Assembly (NCBI GenBank): GCA_017618475.1
Contig: JAFZUF010000069.1
Location: forward strand, 1 to 13,261
DNA from: Clostridia bacterium
Lineage (GTDB): Bacteria > Bacillota > Clostridia > Christensenellales > UBA1242
Direction: 5' to 3'
DNA length: 13,261 nucleotides
The notes under the pieces were generated by a model. The model was not told the DNA's origin. It saw nothing but the letters and a program-made list of their open reading frames with translations, and did no database searches. Position 1 is the stretch's first letter; the number at the start of each line of letters is the position of its first letter. This document shows positions 1 through 7,315 of this stretch, one piece after another. Both the position numbers and the translations under genes were made by a program.

Positions 1-1719
1 AACATCATAACAATAACGACTGTAATCTTTCTTAAAAACCTTGAACAAGGGTGGCATACCCGTGTAAACATGTCCTTGTGCAATTAAGTCTTTCATATAA
101 CGGAAAAAGAACGTCAACAAAATTGAACGAATGTGTCCACCATCTTGGTCAGCATCCGCCAAAATAATTACTTTATGATAACGCAAATTATCCAGGTTAA
201 AGTCTTCACCAATACCTGTGCCTAATGCACCAATCAACGTACTGAATTCTTCGTTTTCCAAAACTTGGTCAATCCGTTTCTTTTCCGCATTCAACGGTTT
301 ACCACGTAATGGCAAAATTGCTTGCACACTGCGGTCACGACCCTGCTTTGCCGTACCACCCGCACTATCACCTTCCACGATAAAGATTTCATTCATTTCC
401 GGACGACGACCACTGCAACTGGCTAACTTACCAATTAAAACATTGCCGTCGATACTGTTTTTACTGCGCGCAATATCCTTGGCTTTACGGGCAGCTTCAC
501 GGACACGCGCCGCGGCTTTGGCTTTGTTAATAATGATTTCCAATAAACTTTTCTTTTCATTTGATTTATCGGCATCTTTAAAATATTCCAACAAACTGTT
601 ATAAGTGAATGTTTCAACGGCAATTTTGGCTTCCGGATTACCCAATTTCGTTTTGGTTTGTCCTTCAAATTGGACTTCATGCATTTTAATTGATAAAACA
701 GCGGTCATACCTTCACGGTAATCTTCACCCTGCAACGCGTTATCTTTATCTTTGAAGAAACCAAATTGTTTACCTAATTGGTTAAAAGCACGCGTAATCG
801 CACTCTTGAAGCCGGTTTCATGTGTACCACCTTCTGACGTGGGGATATTGTTTACGTATGAGAAAATACTTTCCACAAAGCCATCAGTGTGTTGAATAGC
901 AAAGGTAATCGGCATTTTTTCAGTTTGTCCGGCAATGATAAATGGTGATTTGTACAAAGTATTTTTGCCTTCATTTAAGTACGACACAAAATCCGCCACA
1001 CCACCATCAAATTTATAAACGCATTCACGTGAAAACTCCGCATCATCAGGTGTAATTCGTTCATCGATTAAAGTAATCTCCGCCCCCTTATTCAAGAAAG
1101 CCAATTCTTCCAAACGTTGTGAAACCACTTTATAATCAAACTTAGCATGATTAAACATTTCTTCATCAGGTAAGAAATGTACGCGCGTACCATTCTTCAA
1201 AGTACGTCCCACAACTTTTAACGGTTCATCGGCCACGCCCCAATGCATTTTACCATCATTTGGGTCAACATGTGGGGAGAAACGAACATAGTGTTCTTTG
1301 CCGTCTTTATAGACCGTAACTTCGCAATAACTGGAAAGCGCATTTACAACCGAAGCACCAACCCCGTGTAAACCACCCGAGAAACTATAATTATTATTAT
1401 CAAACTTACCACCGGCATGCAATTCGGTATAAACCATTTCCACACCAGAAATCTTTAATTCACGGTGAATATCAACAGGAATGCCACGTCCGTCATCTTC
1501 AACCGTTATTGAATTATCTTGGTGAATCATGACCAATAGCTTATTGCCAAAACCATTTGCAATTTCATCAATACCGTTATCAACAATTTCCCATAACAAA
1601 TGGTGCATGCCCTTAGAACCAGTTGTACCGATATACATTCCGGGACGTTTGCGTACCGCGTCTAACCCCTTCAAAAGCGTCAAATTCCCAGCATTATATG
1701 TCTGTTTTTCGTTTGCCAT
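1..1719 (-). CDS. parE: Type IIA DNA topoisomerase subunit B (ParE/GyrB), 3' end cut by window edge
   Basis: This is the ATPase and Toprim subunit of a type IIA topoisomerase, which changes DNA linking number or decatenates chromosomes together with a ParC/GyrA partner not in the window. The open frame runs 573 codons from the ATG at 1719 to the left edge without a stop. Visible from the N-terminus are the GHKL ATPase domain (VRKRPGMYIGTTG, then WEIVDN with Glu44 and Asn48, DDGRGIP, and GGLHGVGASVVNAL), the transducer domain, and the Toprim domain with EGDSAGG (residues 449-455, Glu449) and the metal-binding DADQDGG (522-528). The HHLLWEIVDN wording and DADQDGG resemble the second, ParE-like clostridial subunit more than standard GyrB, but GyrB cannot be excluded by eye. 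An in-frame ATG at 1728 exists; I prefer 1719 because the protein then begins MANEKQTYN, as in relatives, and a TATAAT overlaps the upstream ATG. There is no clear Shine-Dalgarno sequence. Confidence 0.93.
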   Translation of the reverse strand, partial: MANEKQTYNAGNLTLLKGLDAVRKRPGMYIGTTGSKGMHHLLWEIVDNGIDEIANGFGNKLLVMIHQDNSITVEDDGRGIPVDIHRELKISGVEMVYTELHAGGKFDNNNYSFSGGLHGVGASVVNALSSYCEVTVYKDGKEHYVRFSPHVDPNDGKMHWGVADEPLKVVGRTLKNGTRVHFLPDEEMFNHAKFDYKVVSQRLEELAFLNKGAEITLIDERITPDDAEFSRECVYKFDGGVADFVSYLNEGKNTLYKSPFIIAGQTEKMPITFAIQHTDGFVESIFSYVNNIPTSEGGTHETGFKSAITRAFNQLGKQFGFFKDKDNALQGEDYREGMTAVLSIKMHEVQFEGQTKTKLGNPEAKIAVETFTYNSLLEYFKDADKSNEKKSLLEIIINKAKAAARVREAARKAKDIARSKNSIDGNVLIGKLASCSGRRPEMNEIFIVEGDSAGGTAKQGRDRSVQAILPLRGKPLNAEKKRIDQVLENEEFSTLIGALGTGIGEDFNLDNLRYHKVIILADADQDGGHIRSILLTFFFRYMKDLIAQGHVYTGMPPLFKVFKKDYSRYCYDV

Positions 1720-1726
1720 ATATGAC

Positions 1727-1754
1727 ATTATATCACTTTTCGAAAAACCCACAA
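1727..1754 (-). promoter_or_regulatory. Putative sigma-A promoter of the topoisomerase gene, leaderless geometry
   Basis: On the minus strand, TTGTGG (1754-1749) is followed by 16 bp and a perfect TATAAT (1732-1727). Seven bases separate this -10 from the ATG at 1719, so transcription would begin at or next to the start codon. A second TATAAT at 1790-1785, between the two NrdR-like boxes, has no convincing -35 and is an alternative start that would give a leader of about 55-60 nt. This is inference from sequence alone. Confidence 0.4.
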
Positions 1755-1766
1755 AACAGTTCTTTT

Positions 1767-1815
1767 ATACAATATGTAGTGGATATTATAACCCCCTAAC
1801 CACTACATATTGCGC
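1767..1815. promoter_or_regulatory. Pair of NrdR-box-like palindromes, also a 13-bp inverted repeat
   Basis: ATACAATATGTAGTGG (1767-1782) and CCACTACATATTGCGC (1800-1815) match the published NrdR-box consensus acaCwAtATaTwGtgt at 13/16 and 12/16 positions, and each matches the core CwAtATaTwG at 9/10. The linker is 17 bp and the centres are 33 bp apart, close to the roughly 31-32 bp (three helical turns) usual for NrdR pairs. The two sites are exact reverse complements over 13 bp (1770-1782 and 1800-1812). They straddle the nrdG stop codon and lie 39-96 bp upstream of the topoisomerase start. As RNA they could instead form a stem-loop, but no U-tract follows it on the minus strand. Confidence 0.55.
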
Positions 1816-2472
1816 GTAACATTTCACTACGTCAACCATTTTTTGCACTTTTTCCATGGAATAACCCCCTTTAATGCGGCATTGTTGAATTTGCCAACAT
1901 AATGCGCCATTAACGATCTTTTGCCCAATTTCTTGCAGGTCGTTTTCATCCAAATACGGACTTAACGTAGTGCGGAACATATAAGGTACGCGTTTTTGTG
2001 CTTTCAAAAACCATGCTGTTGCCAAAACATTGTCAATTGGCATGCCAGTAATTACCATATGCTTACTGGCCGGTGCCTTAAGATCTAATGCTACATAATC
2101 AACCAAGCCTAGCGACACAACTTGTCGCACTACAGCGGGGCGCGTACCATTCGTATCCAACTTAATTGCCAGTCCCAATTCACGTAACGCCAGCAAAATC
2201 AAAATCAAATCTGGTGCAAGTGTCGGTTCGCCACCACTAACCACCACCGCGTCCAACCAACCTTGTCGTCCGCGTAATTCCGTCAAAATATCAAGCAGTG
2301 GGATACGATTTTGGCGCGCATTCCAAATATGACGGTTATGACAATAATGACACCGCATGTTACAACCCGCCAAGAAGATTACCGCAGCCATTTTTCCGGG
2401 ATAATCAATCAAAGATAACTTTTGCCACCCCGCGACTTTAATCGCGGAAACTTGCTGCTCGATTGATGACAT
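1786..2472 (-). CDS. nrdG: Anaerobic ribonucleotide reductase activating protein (radical SAM)
   Basis: NrdG uses a 4Fe-4S cluster to cleave S-adenosylmethionine and install the glycyl radical on NrdD. The 228-residue protein carries the radical SAM cluster motif CNMRCHYC (Cys37, Cys41, Cys44, spacing CX3CX2C), preceded by LSLIDYPGKMAAVIFLAGC, which is typical of the NrdG2/PflA-like branch. The SAM-binding SGGEP motif is at residues 79-83, and KLDTNGT and DYVALDLKAP are further conserved strands. The start ATG lies 7 nt after the nrdD stop, with a good Shine-Dalgarno GGAGTGA inside the end of nrdD, so the pair is probably translationally coupled and co-transcribed. The C-terminal codons and the stop fall inside the inverted repeat at 1770-1812. 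Pyruvate formate-lyase activase is the main alternative, but adjacency to nrdD settles the assignment. Confidence 0.95.
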   Translation of the reverse strand: MSSIEQQVSAIKVAGWQKLSLIDYPGKMAAVIFLAGCNMRCHYCHNRHIWNARQNRIPLLDILTELRGRQGWLDAVVVSGGEPTLAPDLILILLALRELGLAIKLDTNGTRPAVVRQVVSLGLVDYVALDLKAPASKHMVITGMPIDNVLATAWFLKAQKRVPYMFRTTLSPYLDENDLQEIGQKIVNGALCWQIQQCRIKGGYSMEKVQKMVDVVKCYAQYVVVRGL

Positions 2473-2479
2473 TTTTTAT

Positions 2480-4282
2480 TCACTCCGTCACGTGCAGCAG
2501 TTGATACTTTTTTCGTTCCAAATACTCTTGTCGTTTCCCCGCATTATAATTTGCCACCGGCCGTAAAAAGCCAACCACACGACTCCAAACTTCGCATTTA
2601 TCACCACACACCGGGCATTGCCAATGCTCACCCGCAAGATAACCATGCGCCGGACAAATGGAAAACGTTGGCGTAATTGAGATATAAGGTAACCGATAGT
2701 TGTTAAATATTTTTTGAATTAAGTTTTTAATCGCGTCCAAATCTTCCAACTTTTCGCCCGTATAAAGGTGCGCCACCGTACCACCCGTGTACAAACTTTG
2801 CAATTCATCTTGCAGTTTAATCATCGCAAAAATGTCATCAGTATACCCCACCGGCAATTGTGTACTGTTAGTATAATACGGCGCTTCGATTGTTCCCGCT
2901 GTGATGATTTGCGGATACTTTTGTCGGTCAATTTTGGCTAGACGGTGTGCTACACCTTCGGCCGGTGTTGCTTCTAAATTATAAACATGGCCCGTACTTT
3001 CCTGATAACCACTTATTTTTTCCCGTAAATAATGCATCACTTTTAACGCAAATTGCTGTCCTTCCGCCGACGTAATACCAACATTTTTTAAATTTAATAA
3101 GCATTCATGCATGCCTACAATCCCAATGGTACTGAAATGGTTATACCAATAACTGCCCGTTCGTTGTTTTACACCTTGCAAATAAAATGCACAGTATGGG
3201 TAAAGTCCATTATCCGTTTGTTCTTCCACCATTCGACGTTTGATTTCCAAACTATCTTTAGCCAAATCCGCCAACAACCCCAAGCGAGTAAAAAAATCAT
3301 TTTCGTCATGCGCCTCATATCCCAAACGTGGTAAATTCAAAGTTACCACCCCGATACTTCCAGTCAACGGATTAGAGCCAAATAACCCACCGCCCCGTTT
3401 ACGCAATTCGCGGACATCAAGTCGTAAACGACAACACATTGACACGGCATCTTCCGGACTTAAATCTGCATTAACATAATTAGCAAAATACGGAATACCA
3501 TACTTCGCTGTTATCGCAACAATCTTGGTCATCACCGGACTATCCCAAGCCGTTTCACGTGTAATATTAATAGTTGGAATCGGAAACGAAAACACCCGTC
3601 CTTGACTGTCACCCTTTAACATAACTTGGCAGAAAGCCAAATCCAATCTTTCCATTTCGGCTTGATATTCACCATAAGTACTGTCTTGTAAGATGCCACC
3701 AATTACCACTGGCACGTCGCGCAAAGTTGCGGGACAATTTACATCCAAAGTAAGATTGGAAAACGGACACTGAAATCCCGCCCGAGTAGCCACATTCATA
3801 TTGAAAACAAATTCTTCCAAAAGCGTTGATAATTCATCATCGGTTAAATGGTCATACCGTACAAACGGTGCCAAGTACGTATCAAACGATGACCACGCTT
3901 GCGCACCGGCGGTTTCGCCTTGCAACGTAAAGGTCGCATTAACAATTTGCGCCAATGCCGTACGTAAATGTTTGGCTGGTGCCGATGAAACCTTACCCAT
4001 AACACCGGTAAACCCCAACAGTAATAACTGCCGTAAATCCCAACCGGCACAATATGCTCCGAAAAAGCCTAAATCATGCAAATGCAAGGCACCACTACAG
4101 TGCGCTTCCGCAATTGCGCGCGGATACACTTTGGTCAAAAAATACTCTTTTGTCACCGCTTCGCGCAAATATAAATTTAGCCCACTAACCGACTTTTGCA
4201 TATTGGCATTATTTTTCACGGCAAAATCATCGCCAGACAAATACTGTGAAAATAAATTGATGACCATTGATTGATTATCCAT
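2480..4282 (-). CDS. nrdD: Anaerobic (class III) ribonucleoside-triphosphate reductase, no ATP-cone
   Basis: This enzyme reduces ribonucleotides to deoxyribonucleotides without oxygen, using a glycyl radical made by NrdG. The 600-residue protein has the full catalytic barrel: NANMQKS near residue 25, LHLHDL (67-71), QCPFSN (171-176), MCCRLRLD (282-289, with the likely thiyl-radical cysteine) and RGGGLFGSNPLTGSIG (296-311). At the C-terminus is a zinc site (Cys543, His546, Cys556, Cys559 in CPAHG and CPVCG), then SRVVGF with the radical Gly571. The protein starts almost directly at the catalytic domain, so the N-terminal ATP-cone of about 90 residues found in many NrdD proteins is absent. I chose ATG 4282; a TTG precedes it at 4285 and another ATG lies at 4267. 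No Shine-Dalgarno is evident. It follows the TSCPD gene by 36 nt. Confidence 0.97.
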   Translation of the reverse strand: MDNQSMVINLFSQYLSGDDFAVKNNANMQKSVSGLNLYLREAVTKEYFLTKVYPRAIAEAHCSGALHLHDLGFFGAYCAGWDLRQLLLLGFTGVMGKVSSAPAKHLRTALAQIVNATFTLQGETAGAQAWSSFDTYLAPFVRYDHLTDDELSTLLEEFVFNMNVATRAGFQCPFSNLTLDVNCPATLRDVPVVIGGILQDSTYGEYQAEMERLDLAFCQVMLKGDSQGRVFSFPIPTINITRETAWDSPVMTKIVAITAKYGIPYFANYVNADLSPEDAVSMCCRLRLDVRELRKRGGGLFGSNPLTGSIGVVTLNLPRLGYEAHDENDFFTRLGLLADLAKDSLEIKRRMVEEQTDNGLYPYCAFYLQGVKQRTGSYWYNHFSTIGIVGMHECLLNLKNVGITSAEGQQFALKVMHYLREKISGYQESTGHVYNLEATPAEGVAHRLAKIDRQKYPQIITAGTIEAPYYTNSTQLPVGYTDDIFAMIKLQDELQSLYTGGTVAHLYTGEKLEDLDAIKNLIQKIFNNYRLPYISITPTFSICPAHGYLAGEHWQCPVCGDKCEVWSRVVGFLRPVANYNAGKRQEYLERKKYQLLHVTE

Positions 4283-4318
4283 CAATTTATCTTATTAACC
4301 GTCGCAAAATTAGGTGTT

Positions 4319-4576
4319 TTATTTCGATGCCAAGGCTTGCGCCAACGCTTTCGCCAATTGATCAGGACAACTGGTACCACGACCACGGCAATCAATTCCC
4401 TTTAACTTTGCCACCAGCTCATGGGCGTTTTTACCTTCCGCCAAAGTAGCAACTCCCACGGTATTACCGGGACAGCCACCAATAAATTGAACATTATGTA
4501 CCATATCCAAATCGTCTAATTCAAATTGGATTTCCATTGAACAAACTCCCTTCGGGCGATAATTAAACTGTCGCAT
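4319..4576 (-). CDS. Stand-alone TSCPD-domain protein (TIGR03905-like)
   Basis: This 85-residue protein has the layout of the small TSCPD family: a start MRQFNYRPKGVCS, then MEIQFELDD, VQFIGGCPGN, LKGIDCRGRGTSCPDQLAKA. The four cysteines Cys12, Cys35, Cys63 and Cys70 sit in conserved motifs. The same domain is found at the C-terminus of B12-dependent (class II) ribonucleotide reductases; the role of the free-standing form is not known to me. The start is decided by a strong GGAGG at 4590-4586, nine bases before ATG 4576; an upstream ATG at 4597 lies before that site and gives a non-conserved extension. The gene overlaps the end of the DUF4364 gene by 14 bp and precedes nrdD by 36 bp. That position suggests, but does not prove, a link to nucleotide reduction. 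Confidence 0.88.
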   Translation of the reverse strand: MRQFNYRPKGVCSMEIQFELDDLDMVHNVQFIGGCPGNTVGVATLAEGKNAHELVAKLKGIDCRGRGTSCPDQLAKALAQALASK

Positions 4577-5138
4577 GATCGTGTTCCTCCACTTCAATTA
4601 AATGGTTATATACAAACTCATAAACTTCGGGTGCTTTATCTTTCCAACGAGCCGCGGCACGAATTGCATCGGCACGCGATGGTACCCGTAACTTTAATTC
4701 CATCAAATTATTAGGGCCAACATAATCCTTAATCATAAAAACCACGGTATAAGTTCCGTCCAAATTTTTGAAATAGTCAATCCGGTATTCTTGACTGCGT
4801 TTCATGCGCAATTTATTTTCATCGGTATACTTAATAATGCTTTCGCGGATTGACGCCGGAATTTTCGTCCAAAAGTGCGACAAGCAATCGCGTCCATCTT
4901 TGGTTAATTGGTACATCAAATCGCCGGAAACCGTTTTAGCTACCACAAATTTGACATCCACAATTTTGGCCAACGCTTCGCGATAGTCCATATACGACAT
5001 CAAGTCAGGATTCGACATGATAATTTCGGACAATGTATTTTCCGACAAAGGAATTTCCATCTTTTCAAAGATGAAAAGCAAAATAATTTTGCGTGTAATT
5101 TCGTCAGCAACAAAATAAGTACCACGATTAGTGTTCAT
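4563..5138 (-). CDS. DUF4364 family protein, probable winged-helix fold
   Basis: The 191-residue product resembles the DUF4364 family, which has no established biochemical role that I know of. Residues 10-95 look like a winged-helix: RKIILLFIFEKMEIPLSENTL, an LMSYMDYREALAKIVD helix, then a turn and LMYQLTKDGRDCLSHF. The second half (about 110-180) alternates beta strands (EYRIDYF, YTVVFMIKDY, LMELKLRVP) and ends in an acidic, His-containing tail. The ATG at 5138 overlaps the end of valS by 11 bp. An AGGAGC lies about 19 nt upstream of it, too far for ideal spacing, so another start, such as the TTG at 5174, is possible. It sits between valS and the TSCPD-nrdD-nrdG genes and could be a regulator, but nothing shows DNA binding directly. 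Confidence 0.8.
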   Translation of the reverse strand: MNTNRGTYFVADEITRKIILLFIFEKMEIPLSENTLSEIIMSNPDLMSYMDYREALAKIVDVKFVVAKTVSGDLMYQLTKDGRDCLSHFWTKIPASIRESIIKYTDENKLRMKRSQEYRIDYFKNLDGTYTVVFMIKDYVGPNNLMELKLRVPSRADAIRAAARWKDKAPEVYEFVYNHLIEVEEHDHATV

Positions 5139-7278
5139 TAGTTGAATTGTATAATAGCTCCTTAAATTTGGCAAGTTTCTCTTGTTCCGCTTTTACTAAC
5201 GACGCGGGCGCTTTAGCCAAGAAACCTTGGTTCGCAAGCAATTTTGACGAACGTTCAATTTCGGCACGATAGTGCGCAATTTGTGCTTTCGTATCCACCA
5301 CTTTTTCTACTGGTTCAGCCTTGGGTTTTGGTTTATCTTTACATTCTTCAATGTATTTATCGCAGAAGTCTGTCCAGAACCATTGTTGCAACTCATTGGC
5401 CGCAATACCAAATTCGTATTTTTCATAACGACGAGTAATGGTACGAATAATTTTATTCAAACTAACTTGCATCCAATGTTTATTACCTTTAATTGGTGTC
5501 GGGAATGGTTCAAATGCTAAATCGGTTTCATGTCCCAATTCGTGCCAGATTTGTTCGGTAATATATGGTGCAATCGGGTGCAACATTTTTAAGAAACTTT
5601 CCAAAGCAGTTACCAATAATTCATTATCCTTATGCATCAAAACAAACTTGGTGGCATTCCAAATCTTGTTCATGAAATAACGTGCCTTGGTAATTTTCTC
5701 ATCGCCATAATTCGGATCACGATCCAAACTTGAGCCAACCAACACTGAATAACGCAACACATCACAACCATATTGATCAATAATATCCAAAGGATCAATT
5801 CCATTTCCCAAGGATTTACTCATCTTGCGACCTTGACTGTCACGAACTAAACCGTGGAATAAAACAGTATGGAATGGTAATTGTTTGGTGTGGTATAAGC
5901 CCGAAAAAACCATACGAATAACCCAGAAGAAAATAATTTCATAAGCAGTGACCAACACGTCGGTTGGATAGAAATAATCAAAATCTGCTTGATTTTTATT
6001 TAAGGTTACAAATGGCCACAACGCAGACGAGAACCAAGTATCTAACACGTCGGTCTCCCCTTCAATCGGGATACGGTGTCCGGAAATTAATTGGCGCGAA
6101 ATACACCAATCCTTGATATTGGTCAACCAATGTAAATAAATTTTTTGGAATTTTTTGGGCACAATGTTCAAACCATTATTTAAAGCCGCAATCGCCGGTT
6201 GCGCTAAATCGTGCATTTTAACAAACCATTGTTTTGAAATCGCCGGCTCAACCGTTTGGTGGCAACGATAACATTGCCCGATATTTGATACATGTTTTTT
6301 GGTTGCAATCAATAAGCCTTGTGCTTGTAAATCGGCAACCACGGCCGTACGTGCGTCGGCCACAGTCATGCCGACATATTTGCCAACGTCACCACACATT
6401 TTGCCATTTTCATCAATAACTTTAATATAAGATAAATGATGACGTTCACCCGTGGCATAGTCATTATGGTCATGGGCTGGTGTAATTTTAACCGCACCGG
6501 TACCAAATTTCATATCAACAGTTTCATCGGCAATTACCGGAATTTCCCGATTAGTTAACGGCAGTGGCACAGTTTTACCAATTAAATCTTGATAGCGTTT
6601 ATCTTTTGGATTTACCGCTACTGCCACGTCACCAAATAAAGTTTCCGGACGCGTCGTTGCAACGCGTAACGGTCCATATTGAATCGTCCAAATTTGACGT
6701 TCCACTTCACTATATTCAACTTCAATATCGGACAAAGCCGTATGACAATATGGACACCAGTTAATCATGCGTTCGCCTTGATAAATGTAACCATCCTTAT
6801 ACAAACGGTGGAACGCTTTATTCACTTCTTCCTTACAATGGTCTTCCATTGTAAAGGTAAAACGCGTCCAATCGCAGGATAAACCCAAACGTTTGAATTG
6901 GTTACAAATAATGGCTTGATATTTATCATACCATTTTTGAATGCGTTCCATAAATTGTTCACGGGTTAAATCTTGTTTGTTGATACCCTCTTTTTTTAAC
7001 TCATCAACAACTTTGGCTTCAGTTGCAATCGCCGCGTGGTCTGCCCCAGGCAACATCAAGGCTTCGTACCCTTGCATGCGCTTAAAACGAATCAACGCAT
7101 CAATAATTGTACAATTGAACGCGTGACCAATATGTAATTTACTGGTAATGTTCGGCGGTGGCATAATCACCGTGAAAGGTTTTTTATCGGGATTAACTTT
7201 GGCTTGGAACACATTTTTTTCAATCCACTCTTGATTGTAATGCGCTTCACAGGTCTTGAAATCAAAAATTTTATCCAT
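5128..7278 (-). CDS. valS: Valyl-tRNA synthetase with permuted, shortened C-terminal half
   Basis: ValRS charges tRNA-Val and edits mischarged threonine. The class I signatures are intact: LHIGHA (His49-His52) and KMSKS (485-489). The CP1 editing domain is present (ATTRPETLFGD, GTGAVKITPAHDHNDY), as are two zinc-knuckle pairs (CPYC near 170 and CYRC near 330), DWCISRQL and DVLDTWFSSALWP. At 716 residues it is well short of the usual 880 or so. Two oddities stand out. GHRIP runs almost directly into DVLDTW, losing some 20-40 residues. In the anticodon-binding domain the helix normally last (LKMLHPIAPYITEQIW, within 553-599) comes before the helices normally first (KHWMQVSLNKII and EFGIAANELQQWFWTDFCDKYIE, 600-649). 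A shortened C-terminal coiled coil (about 650-716) follows. ATG 7278 has no Shine-Dalgarno and begins 14 nt after the ftsK stop. I see no T-box leader upstream. Confidence 0.95.
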   Translation of the reverse strand: MDKIFDFKTCEAHYNQEWIEKNVFQAKVNPDKKPFTVIMPPPNITSKLHIGHAFNCTIIDALIRFKRMQGYEALMLPGADHAAIATEAKVVDELKKEGINKQDLTREQFMERIQKWYDKYQAIICNQFKRLGLSCDWTRFTFTMEDHCKEEVNKAFHRLYKDGYIYQGERMINWCPYCHTALSDIEVEYSEVERQIWTIQYGPLRVATTRPETLFGDVAVAVNPKDKRYQDLIGKTVPLPLTNREIPVIADETVDMKFGTGAVKITPAHDHNDYATGERHHLSYIKVIDENGKMCGDVGKYVGMTVADARTAVVADLQAQGLLIATKKHVSNIGQCYRCHQTVEPAISKQWFVKMHDLAQPAIAALNNGLNIVPKKFQKIYLHWLTNIKDWCISRQLISGHRIPIEGETDVLDTWFSSALWPFVTLNKNQADFDYFYPTDVLVTAYEIIFFWVIRMVFSGLYHTKQLPFHTVLFHGLVRDSQGRKMSKSLGNGIDPLDIIDQYGCDVLRYSVLVGSSLDRDPNYGDEKITKARYFMNKIWNATKFVLMHKDNELLVTALESFLKMLHPIAPYITEQIWHELGHETDLAFEPFPTPIKGNKHWMQVSLNKIIRTITRRYEKYEFGIAANELQQWFWTDFCDKYIEECKDKPKPKAEPVEKVVDTKAQIAHYRAEIERSSKLLANQGFLAKAPASLVKAEQEKLAKFKELLYNSTNEH

Positions 7279-7286
7279 CAAAAACT

Positions 7287-7315
7287 ATTTTACTACAAGC
7301 CGTAAAGTTCTGCAA
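7287..7315 (-). promoter_or_regulatory. Possible promoter before valS, leaderless geometry
   Basis: On the minus strand, TTGCAG (7315-7310) is followed by 17 bp and TAAAAT (7292-7287), and the valS ATG begins eight bases later at 7278. The elements lie over the last codons of ftsK. No Shine-Dalgarno is present. The -10 matches five of six consensus bases and the -35 three of six, so this is suggestive only; valS may simply be read through from ftsK. Confidence 0.3.

Noticed and set aside
1770..1812. Intrinsic terminator of nrdG
   Set aside because: The 13-bp stem is real, but on the minus strand it is followed by TATAAAAGAACTG rather than a U-run, so I do not list it as a terminator.
3801..4274. 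157-codon plus-strand open frame antisense to nrdD
   Set aside because: It is fully covered by the conserved N-terminal half of NrdD; the translation shows no domain and is Lys/Ser/Asn-rich as antisense shadows often are.
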